DNA of 64,000 nucleotides from Aestuariirhabdus haliotis (GTDB lineage Bacteria; Pseudomonadota; Gammaproteobacteria; Pseudomonadales; Aestuariirhabdaceae), in NCBI RefSeq assembly GCF_023509475.1, contig NZ_JAKSDZ010000004.1, positions 124,001-188,000 of the forward strand, read 5' to 3'. Of the stretch, positions 56,760-64,000 are shown piece after piece. How positions within the stretch are numbered: position 1 is the first letter of the stretch; each line of letters opens with the position of its first letter. A program made the position numbers and the translations under genes. A model generated the notes under the pieces. It saw only the letters and a list, made by a program, of their open reading frames with translations. It was not told the origin of the DNA and searched no databases.

Positions 56760-57746
56760 ATGTCACAGATTGTTGTTGCAGCTCTTTACAAGTTCGTCAC
56801 CCTCGATGATTACCAGCAGTTGCGAGCCCCCCTGCTTGCTACTATGGAAGCCCACCAGGTGCGCGGCACCCTGCTACTGGCACGGGAAGGTATTAACGGC
56901 ACCGTCGCTGCAACCCGGGAGGGCATAGATGCCTTATTGTCCTGGCTGAAAAATGATCCTCGACTCGCCGAACTGGAGCACAAGGAATCCTATAGCGAGC
57001 AGCTGCCTTTCAAACGCTGCAAGGTCAAACTGAAAAAAGAGATTGTCACCATGGGCGTCGAGGGTATCGACCCCAAGCAGATTGTAGGTACCTACGTGAA
57101 ACCCGCTGACTGGAACGCCTTGATCAGTGACCCCGAGGTATTGGTGGTCGATACACGCAATGATTACGAAGTGGAGATTGGCACCTTCGCCAATGCGCTC
57201 AACCCCCAAACTGAAACCTTTCGCGAATTCCCAAAATACGTGGAAGAAAACCTGGACAAAAACCAGCATAAAAAAGTCGCCATGTTCTGCACCGGCGGCA
57301 TTCGCTGCGAAAAATCTACGGCGTACCTTAAAGAACAAGGCTTCGATGAAGTGTTTCATTTACAGGGTGGCATCCTGAAATACATCGAAGAGGTACCGCA
57401 GGAAGAATCTTTATGGCAAGGCGATTGCTTCGTTTTCGACGACCGAGTCGCCGTTAATCACAATCTTGAAAAAGGCCAGTACGACCAATGCCACGCCTGT
57501 CGCCGCCCCATTACCGAGCAGGATAAAACCAGCGAGAAATATCTCAAGGGTGTCAGCTGCCATCGTTGTTTTGACAGCAAGTCCGAAGCGCAAAAAAAAC
57601 GTTTTGCCCAACGTCAAAAACAAATAGAACTGGCGAAAAAACGCGGGGAATATCATATGGGTAGCGACGCCAACGAAACCCTTAAAGCCAACCGGTTAAA
57701 AAAATATATTCAGAAAAAACGTAATGCGGAACCGCCGGCATCCTGA
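56760..57746 (+). CDS. trhO: tRNA uridine(34) hydroxylase (rhodanese family)
   Basis: 328 residues, formerly YceA. It hydroxylates U34 of certain tRNAs on the way to 5-methoxyuridine or cmo5U. An N-terminal acylphosphatase-like domain ('[21 protein letters not shown]') is followed by a rhodanese domain with catalytic Cys177 in '[12 protein letters not shown]', and a Cys-rich C-terminal zinc-like motif ('QCHACRRPI' and 'SCHRCFD'). The basic C-terminal tail is typical. Divergent from ada. Confidence 0.96.
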   Translation: MSQIVVAALYKFVTLDDYQQLRAPLLATMEAHQVRGTLLLAREGINGTVAATREGIDALLSWLKNDPRLAELEHKESYSEQLPFKRCKVKLKKEIVTMGVEGIDPKQIVGTYVKPADWNALISDPEVLVVDTRNDYEVEIGTFANALNPQTETFREFPKYVEENLDKNQHKKVAMFCTGGIRCEKSTAYLKEQGFDEVFHLQGGILKYIEEVPQEESLWQGDCFVFDDRVAVNHNLEKGQYDQCHACRRPITEQDKTSEKYLKGVSCHRCFDSKSEAQKKRFAQRQKQIELAKKRGEYHMGSDANETLKANRLKKYIQKKRNAEPPAS

Positions 57747-57782
57747 ATCGCATTAGTCATTGATGATAAGAGTATTACCCCG

Positions 57783-58883
57783 CTAGGCCGCGCAGATTCC
57801 GTACCGGGGTAATACATCGTGCAACACATCAAGCTGGTGCGCCTGCAAGGCATCATGAAAACATTTCCAGTCGGAATTCAGGAAAGTGTTTTTAAAGGCG
57901 AACTGTTCTCTTCCCGTGTCAGCCCATGCCAGCTGACCAATCGACTTATGTTTCCAGGACCCTCGCCCCTTGGCAATGTATTTAACCGTCTCGGAACCAA
58001 AAGAAAAACTGCCTTTGGCAATCTCGTTTAACCAGCGTTGATGACGCGCCTCTCCCGAATCCCCTTTTATCGATTTAATCAGGGCAAGCATTTTTTGACT
58101 GTCCCGGGGCGGTAAGCCTTCCACGGATTCCAGCGTCATACTGACATCCCCCTGTCTGAAGCATCGCATCGCCCTGCACATCTTATCCACGGCCTCAATA
58201 AAAATGGCCGAATTATCCCGCGCGACAGTATCGCCCAGACCGTTACGATACTTCCAAATCAGCCAGGGCTTATCCGGATAACTCAACGCCGCGCCATGGC
58301 CCAGCGGAAAAGACTCGCTCAAGAAATAATTAGCCACCTTATTGATATAGTTCTTATCCAGTTTGGCATCGTCGCTGGCCAAATTTTTTACCTTGTTAAT
58401 TTTGTGATTAACACCCGCAAAGCCTTGATGCGCCCAGGTATCCGCGTACACATGCATGGTGATACCCAGCCGGTGCAGCGCATAGGGTTTATCCCGATGA
58501 CGCGCACAGGAGCGCAGCATATCCCTGGCCACATAGCTGTCCGGGAAACAGACCAGTTTGCGAATAAAGGAGCCTCTGGGATTTTCTCCTGCCGGTTTAC
58601 CCCCATTCCCTGGAAGAAAATGAAAGGGCACCCAGACCTGGTGGTTGGCCAGTTCATCGGAATTGCGATAATCCAACATCTTATGCGCTGATGAAATTCG
58701 GCGGTACATAGCATTGTTACTGAAATTAATAACCCCGGAGTTGGTCGCATCGTCAACGTATTGTGCGCTGTAAGCAATAACCGCCGCCTGCCGACGCCCG
58801 TAACCGGCCAGGCGAGCGGCAATATAGGTCATGGTGTGATGGCCATCTATCTGCATAGGAATCCCCTTGGGGTTCTCTGCCAT
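57783..58883 (-). CDS. DUF6765-like protein, possible zinc-dependent lipase/phospholipase relative
   Basis: 366 residues, no signal peptide. The start 'MQIDGHHTMTYIAARLAGY' with 'AYSAQYVDDATNSG' matches what I recall of DUF6765. A second His/Asp-rich block, 'LGITMHVYADTWAHQGFAG' (about residues 155-173), has the HxxxD-xxxH layout of zinc-dependent phospholipase C / S1-P1 nuclease folds; this likeness is by eye. Start at ATG 58883, or nine codons on at 58856, each with a plausible ribosome-binding site. Third gene of a leftward unit with a P450 and a di-heme protein. Function unknown. Confidence 0.7.
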   Translation of the reverse strand: MAENPKGIPMQIDGHHTMTYIAARLAGYGRRQAAVIAYSAQYVDDATNSGVINFSNNAMYRRISSAHKMLDYRNSDELANHQVWVPFHFLPGNGGKPAGENPRGSFIRKLVCFPDSYVARDMLRSCARHRDKPYALHRLGITMHVYADTWAHQGFAGVNHKINKVKNLASDDAKLDKNYINKVANYFLSESFPLGHGAALSYPDKPWLIWKYRNGLGDTVARDNSAIFIEAVDKMCRAMRCFRQGDVSMTLESVEGLPPRDSQKMLALIKSIKGDSGEARHQRWLNEIAKGSFSFGSETVKYIAKGRGSWKHKSIGQLAWADTGREQFAFKNTFLNSDWKCFHDALQAHQLDVLHDVLPRYGICAA

Positions 58884-58943
58884 TGATTGTGACTTTCCTG
58901 GCCCTTTAGCCAGCCGATCTTCTTGACGCTTGTTACCAGGAGG

Positions 58944-60332
58944 TTAGTCAGGCTGGCTCATGCGGCCCCAGGTTAATGGGTAAGCTTCGGGGAAAGGGCC
59001 ATCCCGTTCAGGAAACAACGTATTGCGATAACTGATGGGCGTCGCAGCGTGCAGGTCATTGCAAAGTGTCACCTGACGCACCATCTCCGGAATCATCTCC
59101 ATGCCAATGTACTTGCCCATGCATTCATGGGAGCCATAACCAAACACAAAATTATGATCCAGCTTTCTGTCCGGGTTGAATCGATCCGGGTCTTTATAGG
59201 CGTAGGAGTCGAACATGGCCGAATGAATCAAGAGTCGCACAATGGTGCCCGCCTTGATCGGAGTTTCATGCCGCGTGCCCTTGGCGATGGTGTAATCGCA
59301 ACCGGCCTGGCGAAAAATATCCGGGCGAATGGGTACAAAGCGCAGGACCTCCCATACAATGGCGTCAAATTCTGACGTATCCTCTTGTCTGGCAAGGCGC
59401 TTGGCGTTTTGTAATAACGGAGGGTTCGATAATAAATATTCTACAACCTGGGCCACAGCTTGAGAGGTTGTTTCTATCGCACCGATGAGCAGGCCTCCCG
59501 CATTGACGCCGACCCTGACCAACGGAAAATCCACCTCTTTGGCAAACCGGGAACGCAACATTCTGCTGACCATATCGTCACAATTTGGCGGTGTTTCCCT
59601 GGCCATTATGCGATACAGAAAATTGCGTAGAGGGTGCCAGAGCATGCGAAAAATTCCGGCTAATTTGACCCAAAGAACTTTTCGAATCATCAACGAGGCG
59701 ATATAGGCGGCCAATTCTTTAGTCGCTTGATCGTGCTGGTCAACTATCTGCTGGTATTCGCTGTCCGATACATTATCGAAGGGTTGATTATTAAACGCGT
59801 CATACTGATTCCAGTAAGACCAACGAACCAGATCATCCTGGTCAATGCCATCCAGACCGAAGTACTCCTGCACCAATGTCACCGGCACTTTTCGACAATA
59901 GCCATTCACCAGCTCTATCTCTCCCTGAGCACCGGACAATATCTGTCGAGCGGCTTCGGCCACCATCTTTCGAATACGGGGCAAGTCGTTACGGTTTAAT
60001 AATCCCTGCATCAGGGATTTTTCACGGTAGTGCAATGCATCATCATCGTGGGCCATTAAATAGCCGTCATCCTTGTCCGTCACTCCCATCTTGGGTTTAT
60101 ACAGATCGACGGTGAACACCTTAGGCATCGATAACAGGTCACGAACATCGGTAAAGTTTGCCACCAAAACACATTCTGGCGTGACCAACACAGGGCGCTT
60201 CTGGCGGAGCTGTTTGAAAAACTCTCGCGGTTGCGTCTTGATCCAACGCTGAACCAGTGGGTATTTTTCACTGTCCGCGGCGGCATCATATCGGGCCAAA
60301 AAATCCTGGCTTTTCTGTACCCCGATATCCAT
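58944..60332 (-). CDS. cytochrome P450
   Basis: 462 residues, soluble bacterial type. Haem-binding 'FGYGSHECMGKYIG' holds the thiolate Cys404; the K-helix ExxR is 'WEVLRFVP'; the I-helix is 'AGGLLIGAIETTSQAV', where the usual acid-alcohol pair reads Glu-Thr. The substrate is unknown. No ferredoxin or ferredoxin reductase gene is adjacent, which leaves either distant redox partners or a peroxide/hydroperoxide-using P450. It lies 45 bases downstream of the di-heme gene and 60 upstream of the DUF6765-like gene. Confidence 0.95.
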   Translation of the reverse strand: MDIGVQKSQDFLARYDAAADSEKYPLVQRWIKTQPREFFKQLRQKRPVLVTPECVLVANFTDVRDLLSMPKVFTVDLYKPKMGVTDKDDGYLMAHDDDALHYREKSLMQGLLNRNDLPRIRKMVAEAARQILSGAQGEIELVNGYCRKVPVTLVQEYFGLDGIDQDDLVRWSYWNQYDAFNNQPFDNVSDSEYQQIVDQHDQATKELAAYIASLMIRKVLWVKLAGIFRMLWHPLRNFLYRIMARETPPNCDDMVSRMLRSRFAKEVDFPLVRVGVNAGGLLIGAIETTSQAVAQVVEYLLSNPPLLQNAKRLARQEDTSEFDAIVWEVLRFVPIRPDIFRQAGCDYTIAKGTRHETPIKAGTIVRLLIHSAMFDSYAYKDPDRFNPDRKLDHNFVFGYGSHECMGKYIGMEMIPEMVRQVTLCNDLHAATPISYRNTLFPERDGPFPEAYPLTWGRMSQPD

Positions 60333-60377
60333 AAAAAACCTCCTCCAAACCCCGACTTGGTAATGACCAATAGCACC

Positions 60378-62750
60378 CTATAGTGACTTCATAAACTCCA
60401 CCAGATCCCAGCGGTCCTGTTCGCTCATGTCGCAAGCACCGTATTCATGACCAGTATTAAAATTACCGCGAATACTGGTATCAAAAATAAAACCGTCATA
60501 CCCCGCACTGATAAATCCGACCCTGTCCGGATCAAATTCTCGAGCTCCAACCACAAACTGTTTCGGCCGAGTTTCCGGGCAATTCTCACCCGCTGTGGCC
60601 GGCAATAGCAGATCATACAAACTGGGCACTGAACCATTATGAAGATAGGGAGCCGTAGCCCAGATACCATTCAATGAGCGCGCGCGGTAAGCCAGTAAGC
60701 TATTGAAAGGCTGAGCCGTCGTATCCGCTGCATACTCGCCTACTTTTTCACTCTGTTTGACCGGGTTTTCCTTGAGTGTCATGACAAGGCTGTATAACCA
60801 TTCGGCCATACGCCGGGGCCACCATTTATCGGCATCCGGAGTCGCCACCACACCGGAGGTAGTCGCCGTTAAAATCATCGCTACAGGGGCATCTTCCGGC
60901 ATCACCAGATTGCCCACGGAAGATTTTTGGTAAGTGCCTTCAAGGTTGCCCGATTTACCCTGATAAAAAACGCTGTTACTGGCCATCGCCTTATCAGTAC
61001 TCTCAGGATGATCAATCCCCACCAGTTTACCAATCATCAAACGATCGGCCGCGGTGCGATCGATCACCTGATGGCAACGCTCGCAGTGTTTGGCATACAG
61101 CAGCTGCCCACGGTTTTTCATTTCCGTGTCAATTTTCTCATCACCATCACGACAAGCTCGTTCATCCACGGGCACCTCTGTATTGCCTTCAGGCAGGTAA
61201 TGTTCCCCCGTTTCCGAACGCTTGCAAAATGGCCAGCGCGGTGACACCAGCGTTATCAACTTGCGCTCCAGGCGCTGCAAATTGAACAGGTCAATAGACG
61301 ATTTATAATTTACGATTTCTTTCTTGGTGCTCTGTCCGCTAATAAATCCCGCCAGACTAAAGCGCTTGAACCAGCCGCTCAATCCCGTTTCCCGGTGCCA
61401 GTCCAACACCCCAAACACCCCCATAACCTCGCCGGCATTACGCCCCAAAGGGCCGAGCTCAGCATTACTGGCAATTGAATTCCATTGCACATAGTCGGAA
61501 TGCGTAATATCCCACAGGAAGGGATAACTAACCGGCGCGTTGGGTGAGTTAAACATTGTGTTACGCACACGCAGCAAATCGGTGCGACTCAAGGCAGGGT
61601 AACCCGGCTGGGTCGAGGTCAAATTGGCAAGAATCGCGGTTAACTGGTTATCATCCAGAATAATGTCATCGTCCGTCACAACCCCGTCCAGAACCCGGTC
61701 CACCTCGTCATCACTGAGTAAACGTTCGACGGCACCAGCACGCACAATCGTGACCGAACGCAGCAGAGTACGTACCTGCCGAGGATTGATCGCATATTGC
61801 AAAACCCGGTTATATATTCTGCCAAAGGCATCTAACCGCGCATAACCATAATCGACCCTCGCGCTCTGCCCGCCGGCTGCAGATTGAGTCTGGCAAAAGC
61901 GTTTATCCTCATCGGTTTTTTCCGTAACCCTGATAGCGCTATTGCAACTGAAGGTACTGTGATTCACCGTATTGTAAAGCTGACGAACCTGGGTCCACTT
62001 GATCAGGTCCTGCTCGACTTCGGCTTCGCTGGCGTAATTAATATTGAGTTCCAATACCCGTTCGACAAATCGTTTGAAGCGCGTATTCTCCTGATCCGAA
62101 GTCCGCAAAGTTTGCACCATGGCCTGGGTCATTTCTGTCAGGAAACCCACCATATCGGCCATGGCCGGGCCACCGTCGATACGCAGCGCCCGTTGACCAA
62201 AGTTGATCTGTCCGGTATGACAGGCGGCGCAGGTATAGCCGACGTAATCCTTACCCTGGTAACGCTCCTTGACAAACCCAACCGGCAAGGCGTCTGGATT
62301 AAAAGTTGTCTTTTTCTGAGGCAAGTAGCGAAAACGATCGACGTTTTCATCGCAGAGCAACCAGGCAGCGGTTTTACGCTGCCTTTCACAGGTTATCTGG
62401 GTCGATTGAGTTTCCGGATCAACAGATGGACGGCTATCGGGCTGCTCGAGAGCCAGAAAAAAATCATAAGGCAACAGCGCCGAACCCTGAGTCGTGTTAT
62501 AAAACCAGAGGCTGTCGTGGCTTTCCCAGCCCTGATTAAGGTATTCCGGAACGGAGAAGGACTCATTAAACTGGCCATTACTGATCGCGATGGCACCACG
62601 ATCCGGATCATTGTCCCAGTCTTCATACACAAGGGCGATAACCATTCCAACAAAGGGTGCAATCACCAGCAAGACCGCCAGGGCAATCAGGAATGATTTC
62701 GGCACATCGGATAAAAACAGCATCAAACGATACAGAAGTCGGCCAATCAT
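60378..62750 (-). CDS. membrane-anchored di-heme cytochrome, RoxA/cytochrome c peroxidase-like
   Basis: 790 residues. One N-terminal membrane anchor (about 19-41), the rest periplasmic. Two haem c sites, 'CAACH' (174-178) and 'CERCH' (556-560), far apart as in RoxA and MauG-type proteins. The C-terminal block 'RSLNGIWATAPYLHNGSVPSLYDLL' with 'FVVGAREFDPDRVGF' and a late 'GHEYGACD' is the pattern I know from the di-heme-cytochrome c peroxidase family that includes rubber oxygenase RoxA, which splits polyisoprene with O2. Whether this one is a peroxidase, dioxygenase or lipid oxygenase cannot be read. RBS AGGGTGAGG. First gene of the unit. Confidence 0.88.
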   Translation of the reverse strand: MIGRLLYRLMLFLSDVPKSFLIALAVLLVIAPFVGMVIALVYEDWDNDPDRGAIAISNGQFNESFSVPEYLNQGWESHDSLWFYNTTQGSALLPYDFFLALEQPDSRPSVDPETQSTQITCERQRKTAAWLLCDENVDRFRYLPQKKTTFNPDALPVGFVKERYQGKDYVGYTCAACHTGQINFGQRALRIDGGPAMADMVGFLTEMTQAMVQTLRTSDQENTRFKRFVERVLELNINYASEAEVEQDLIKWTQVRQLYNTVNHSTFSCNSAIRVTEKTDEDKRFCQTQSAAGGQSARVDYGYARLDAFGRIYNRVLQYAINPRQVRTLLRSVTIVRAGAVERLLSDDEVDRVLDGVVTDDDIILDDNQLTAILANLTSTQPGYPALSRTDLLRVRNTMFNSPNAPVSYPFLWDITHSDYVQWNSIASNAELGPLGRNAGEVMGVFGVLDWHRETGLSGWFKRFSLAGFISGQSTKKEIVNYKSSIDLFNLQRLERKLITLVSPRWPFCKRSETGEHYLPEGNTEVPVDERACRDGDEKIDTEMKNRGQLLYAKHCERCHQVIDRTAADRLMIGKLVGIDHPESTDKAMASNSVFYQGKSGNLEGTYQKSSVGNLVMPEDAPVAMILTATTSGVVATPDADKWWPRRMAEWLYSLVMTLKENPVKQSEKVGEYAADTTAQPFNSLLAYRARSLNGIWATAPYLHNGSVPSLYDLLLPATAGENCPETRPKQFVVGAREFDPDRVGFISAGYDGFIFDTSIRGNFNTGHEYGACDMSEQDRWDLVEFMKSL

Positions 62751-63232
62751 ACCTCACCCTTTGTTGTTGTTTCTGAATACAGAAGCACAACAGCATCATC
62801 TACAACAGGGGGTTAACTATCTGAATCGGCCCTAGAAAAACTTTTGCGTTCTGCGCCTAGCCATAAAATCGATCATCCGATGATCGCTCTGCTTCGTTGA
62901 ATCAGTATCAGATTCAAGCACCGATGGACATCTGGACCGGGAAGCATACGTTCAACCAAATCACAACCTTCAACTTACTAAGGAGTAGCATTCTTCACCC
63001 ATAAAATCCAACCTGACACCGCATTGTTTCGCTCATTATTAAGAAGTGCGATTAAAAGCTCCCTACAGCGATACCAAGGATCATTAACAGCAGTAAACAT
63101 TGCTTATCCTGCGTTTGAAAGTGCAAACCAAGCCGTTGCTTCTCTGCTTCATCGCAAGCGAACAATTGCCTGGTAAACCATTTATCTTTAGACTCGTTTT
63201 CACTTTCAATGATCAAAAGCAAGCAACGATTT
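62751..63232. other. 482-base intergenic region with two small dyads
   Basis: This stretch separates the leftward di-heme operon from the rightward thioesterase gene and no convincing gene lies in it. Two hairpin-like dyads stand 120-170 bases upstream of the di-heme start: CGATCAT-CCG-ATGATCG (62870-62886) and TTGAATC-AGTATCA-GATTCAA (62897-62917). They could be operators. A 62-codon leftward reading frame at 63052-63240 has a hydrophobic end but no ribosome-binding site and overlaps the thioesterase start; I do not call it. Confidence 0.5.
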
Positions 63233-64000
63233 ATGAGCACCGGCAGCTTTAACCAGATGATGGCATCGATTCAGGGTCAGCAAGACCAATTCGAAGCGCA
63301 TATTTTCCCCTCATGGTTACAGGGAAGAGCGGCATTCGGCGGCCTGATTGCCGCCCTCGGCGTGGAAGCTCTGCTAAAAAGTCAGGAACACCCCAAACCT
63401 TTACGATCCATTCAGGTGCTGTTTTCCCATCCTGTCGCCGAAGGAACGGTCCAAATCCGGACGCAATTGCTGCGTCAGGGCAAAAGCGTCAGCAGCCTGC
63501 GTGCCGACATCAGCCAACAAGGGCAATTTTGCTGCTCGGTTACCGCCAGCTTTGGTGCCTCAAGAAACTCTGCCATATCGGTAGATGCCGAACCCTTGCC
63601 GCAGCTGACACCGCCAGAGTCGCTGCAACCCTTCCCTTTTATTGCCGGCGTAGTGCCCGACTTTATTCAGCATTTTGATATGCGCTGGGCCAAGGGCAAC
63701 TACCCCTTTACCAACTGCCAGCAAACCACCCATGGCATCTGGGCACGCTTCAGGGAACAAGGACCCGCGTCGTTATCCCACTTAATTGCCATGGCCGATA
63801 TACCGCCCCCCATCCCCCTGTCCATGCTGAGCCAACCGGCCAACGGCAGCTCCTTAACCTGGTCATTGGAATTTCTCGGGGATGGTTTCGAGGCCAATAT
63901 GGAAGACTGGTGGCACGTAGAAACCCGGCTTCAGCAATGCTCTCAGGGTTATGCCCAGCAGGCCTATAAAATCTGGGCGCCCAACGGTCAACCGGTTGCC
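63233..64000 (+). CDS. TesB-like acyl-CoA thioesterase, N-terminal part (partial)
   Basis: 256 codons, open to the window edge. The hot-dog half-domain pattern 'AHIFPSWLQGRAAFGGLIAALGVEAL' and 'LRSIQVLFSHPVAEGTVQIRTQLLRQGKSVSSL' (as blocks) marks the thioesterase-3/TesB-like family, which hydrolyses acyl-CoA; a second hot-dog domain begins near residue 150 ('HFDMRWAKGNYPF'). The catalytic Asp of TesB ('LIAMADIPPPI') is in place. ATG at 63233; an in-frame ATG at 63209 is an alternative, neither with a strong ribosome-binding site. The stop lies beyond the edge. Confidence 0.82.
   Translation, partial: MSTGSFNQMMASIQGQQDQFEAHIFPSWLQGRAAFGGLIAALGVEALLKSQEHPKPLRSIQVLFSHPVAEGTVQIRTQLLRQGKSVSSLRADISQQGQFCCSVTASFGASRNSAISVDAEPLPQLTPPESLQPFPFIAGVVPDFIQHFDMRWAKGNYPFTNCQQTTHGIWARFREQGPASLSHLIAMADIPPPIPLSMLSQPANGSSLTWSLEFLGDGFEANMEDWWHVETRLQQCSQGYAQQAYKIWAPNGQPVA

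Noticed and set aside
61884-62696. 270-codon rightward frame opposite the di-heme gene
   Set aside because: Antisense shadow; the opposite strand has two CxxCH haem sites and a RoxA-like block, so that strand is the coding one.
63052-63240. 62-codon leftward frame with a hydrophobic C terminus
   Set aside because: No ribosome-binding site, overlaps the thioesterase start and no recognisable feature beyond a short hydrophobic end.

Overview
The window reads as a chromosomal segment of a free-living, flagellated gammaproteobacterium, probably marine. The evidence is gene content: a PomA/PomB sodium-type flagellar stator, EttA, HrpB, RadA, TrhO, a full-length Ada, a beta-ring OmpW, and the nrdR-ribD-ribE-ribBA-ribH-nusB-thiL-pgpA string typical of the class. 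No phage, transposon, integron, CRISPR array, rRNA or tRNA gene was found. Almost all of it is ordinary core genome, with a few accessory clusters between.

Layout. 1-7 kb: the end of an N-acyl-D-amino-acid deacylase; a divergent ArsR regulator / YraQ-ArsP permease pair with two matching operators; a rhodanese-GNAT pair divergent from a GlxA/FtrA-type regulator; hrpB. 7-14 kb: ompW behind a good FNR/Anr-type box; an RmlD-like reductase; two consecutive complex histidine kinases. 14-21 kb: histidine utilisation, with hutC-hutU-hutH leftward and hutI-hutG plus a spermidine-synthase-like gene rightward, around a palindromic HutC operator region. 21-24 kb: an ACT-malic enzyme, an MscS channel, a histone-deacetylase-family hydrolase. 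24-29.4 kb: a tight four-gene unit (catalytically dead S9 peptidase homologue, zinc-ribbon methyltransferase, EamA and MFS exporters). 29-35 kb: a GST, an orphan histidine kinase with a small partner, two unknown exported/anchored proteins, pomAB. 35-39 kb: xseB-ispA-dxs and ribA. 39-47.5 kb: a retropepsin-like protease, then the riboflavin/nusB/thiL/pgpA operon and glyA. 47.7-55.4 kb: ettA, a PilZ protein, radA-thiD-thiE-hemL and two unknowns. 55.5-57.7 kb: ada and trhO. 57.8-62.8 kb: a leftward three-gene cluster coding for a membrane-anchored di-heme RoxA/peroxidase-like cytochrome, a cytochrome P450 and a DUF6765-like protein. 63.2-64 kb: the start of a TesB-like thioesterase.

How the genes work together. 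The hut genes convert histidine to glutamate plus formamide by the four-step route (HutH, HutU, HutI, arginase-family HutG) under HutC. The riboflavin operon supplies lumazine and riboflavin; its RibBA has lost the GTP cyclohydrolase zinc cysteines, and a separate intact RibA at 38.7 kb appears to take over that step. Dxs and IspA supply isoprenoid precursors; ThiD, ThiE and ThiL cover thiamine assembly and phosphorylation.

Best candidates for something not described: the di-heme oxygenase-like / P450 / DUF6765 cluster (possibly lipid or oxylipin oxidation), and the operon led by an S9 homologue that has lost both its catalytic serine and histidine.
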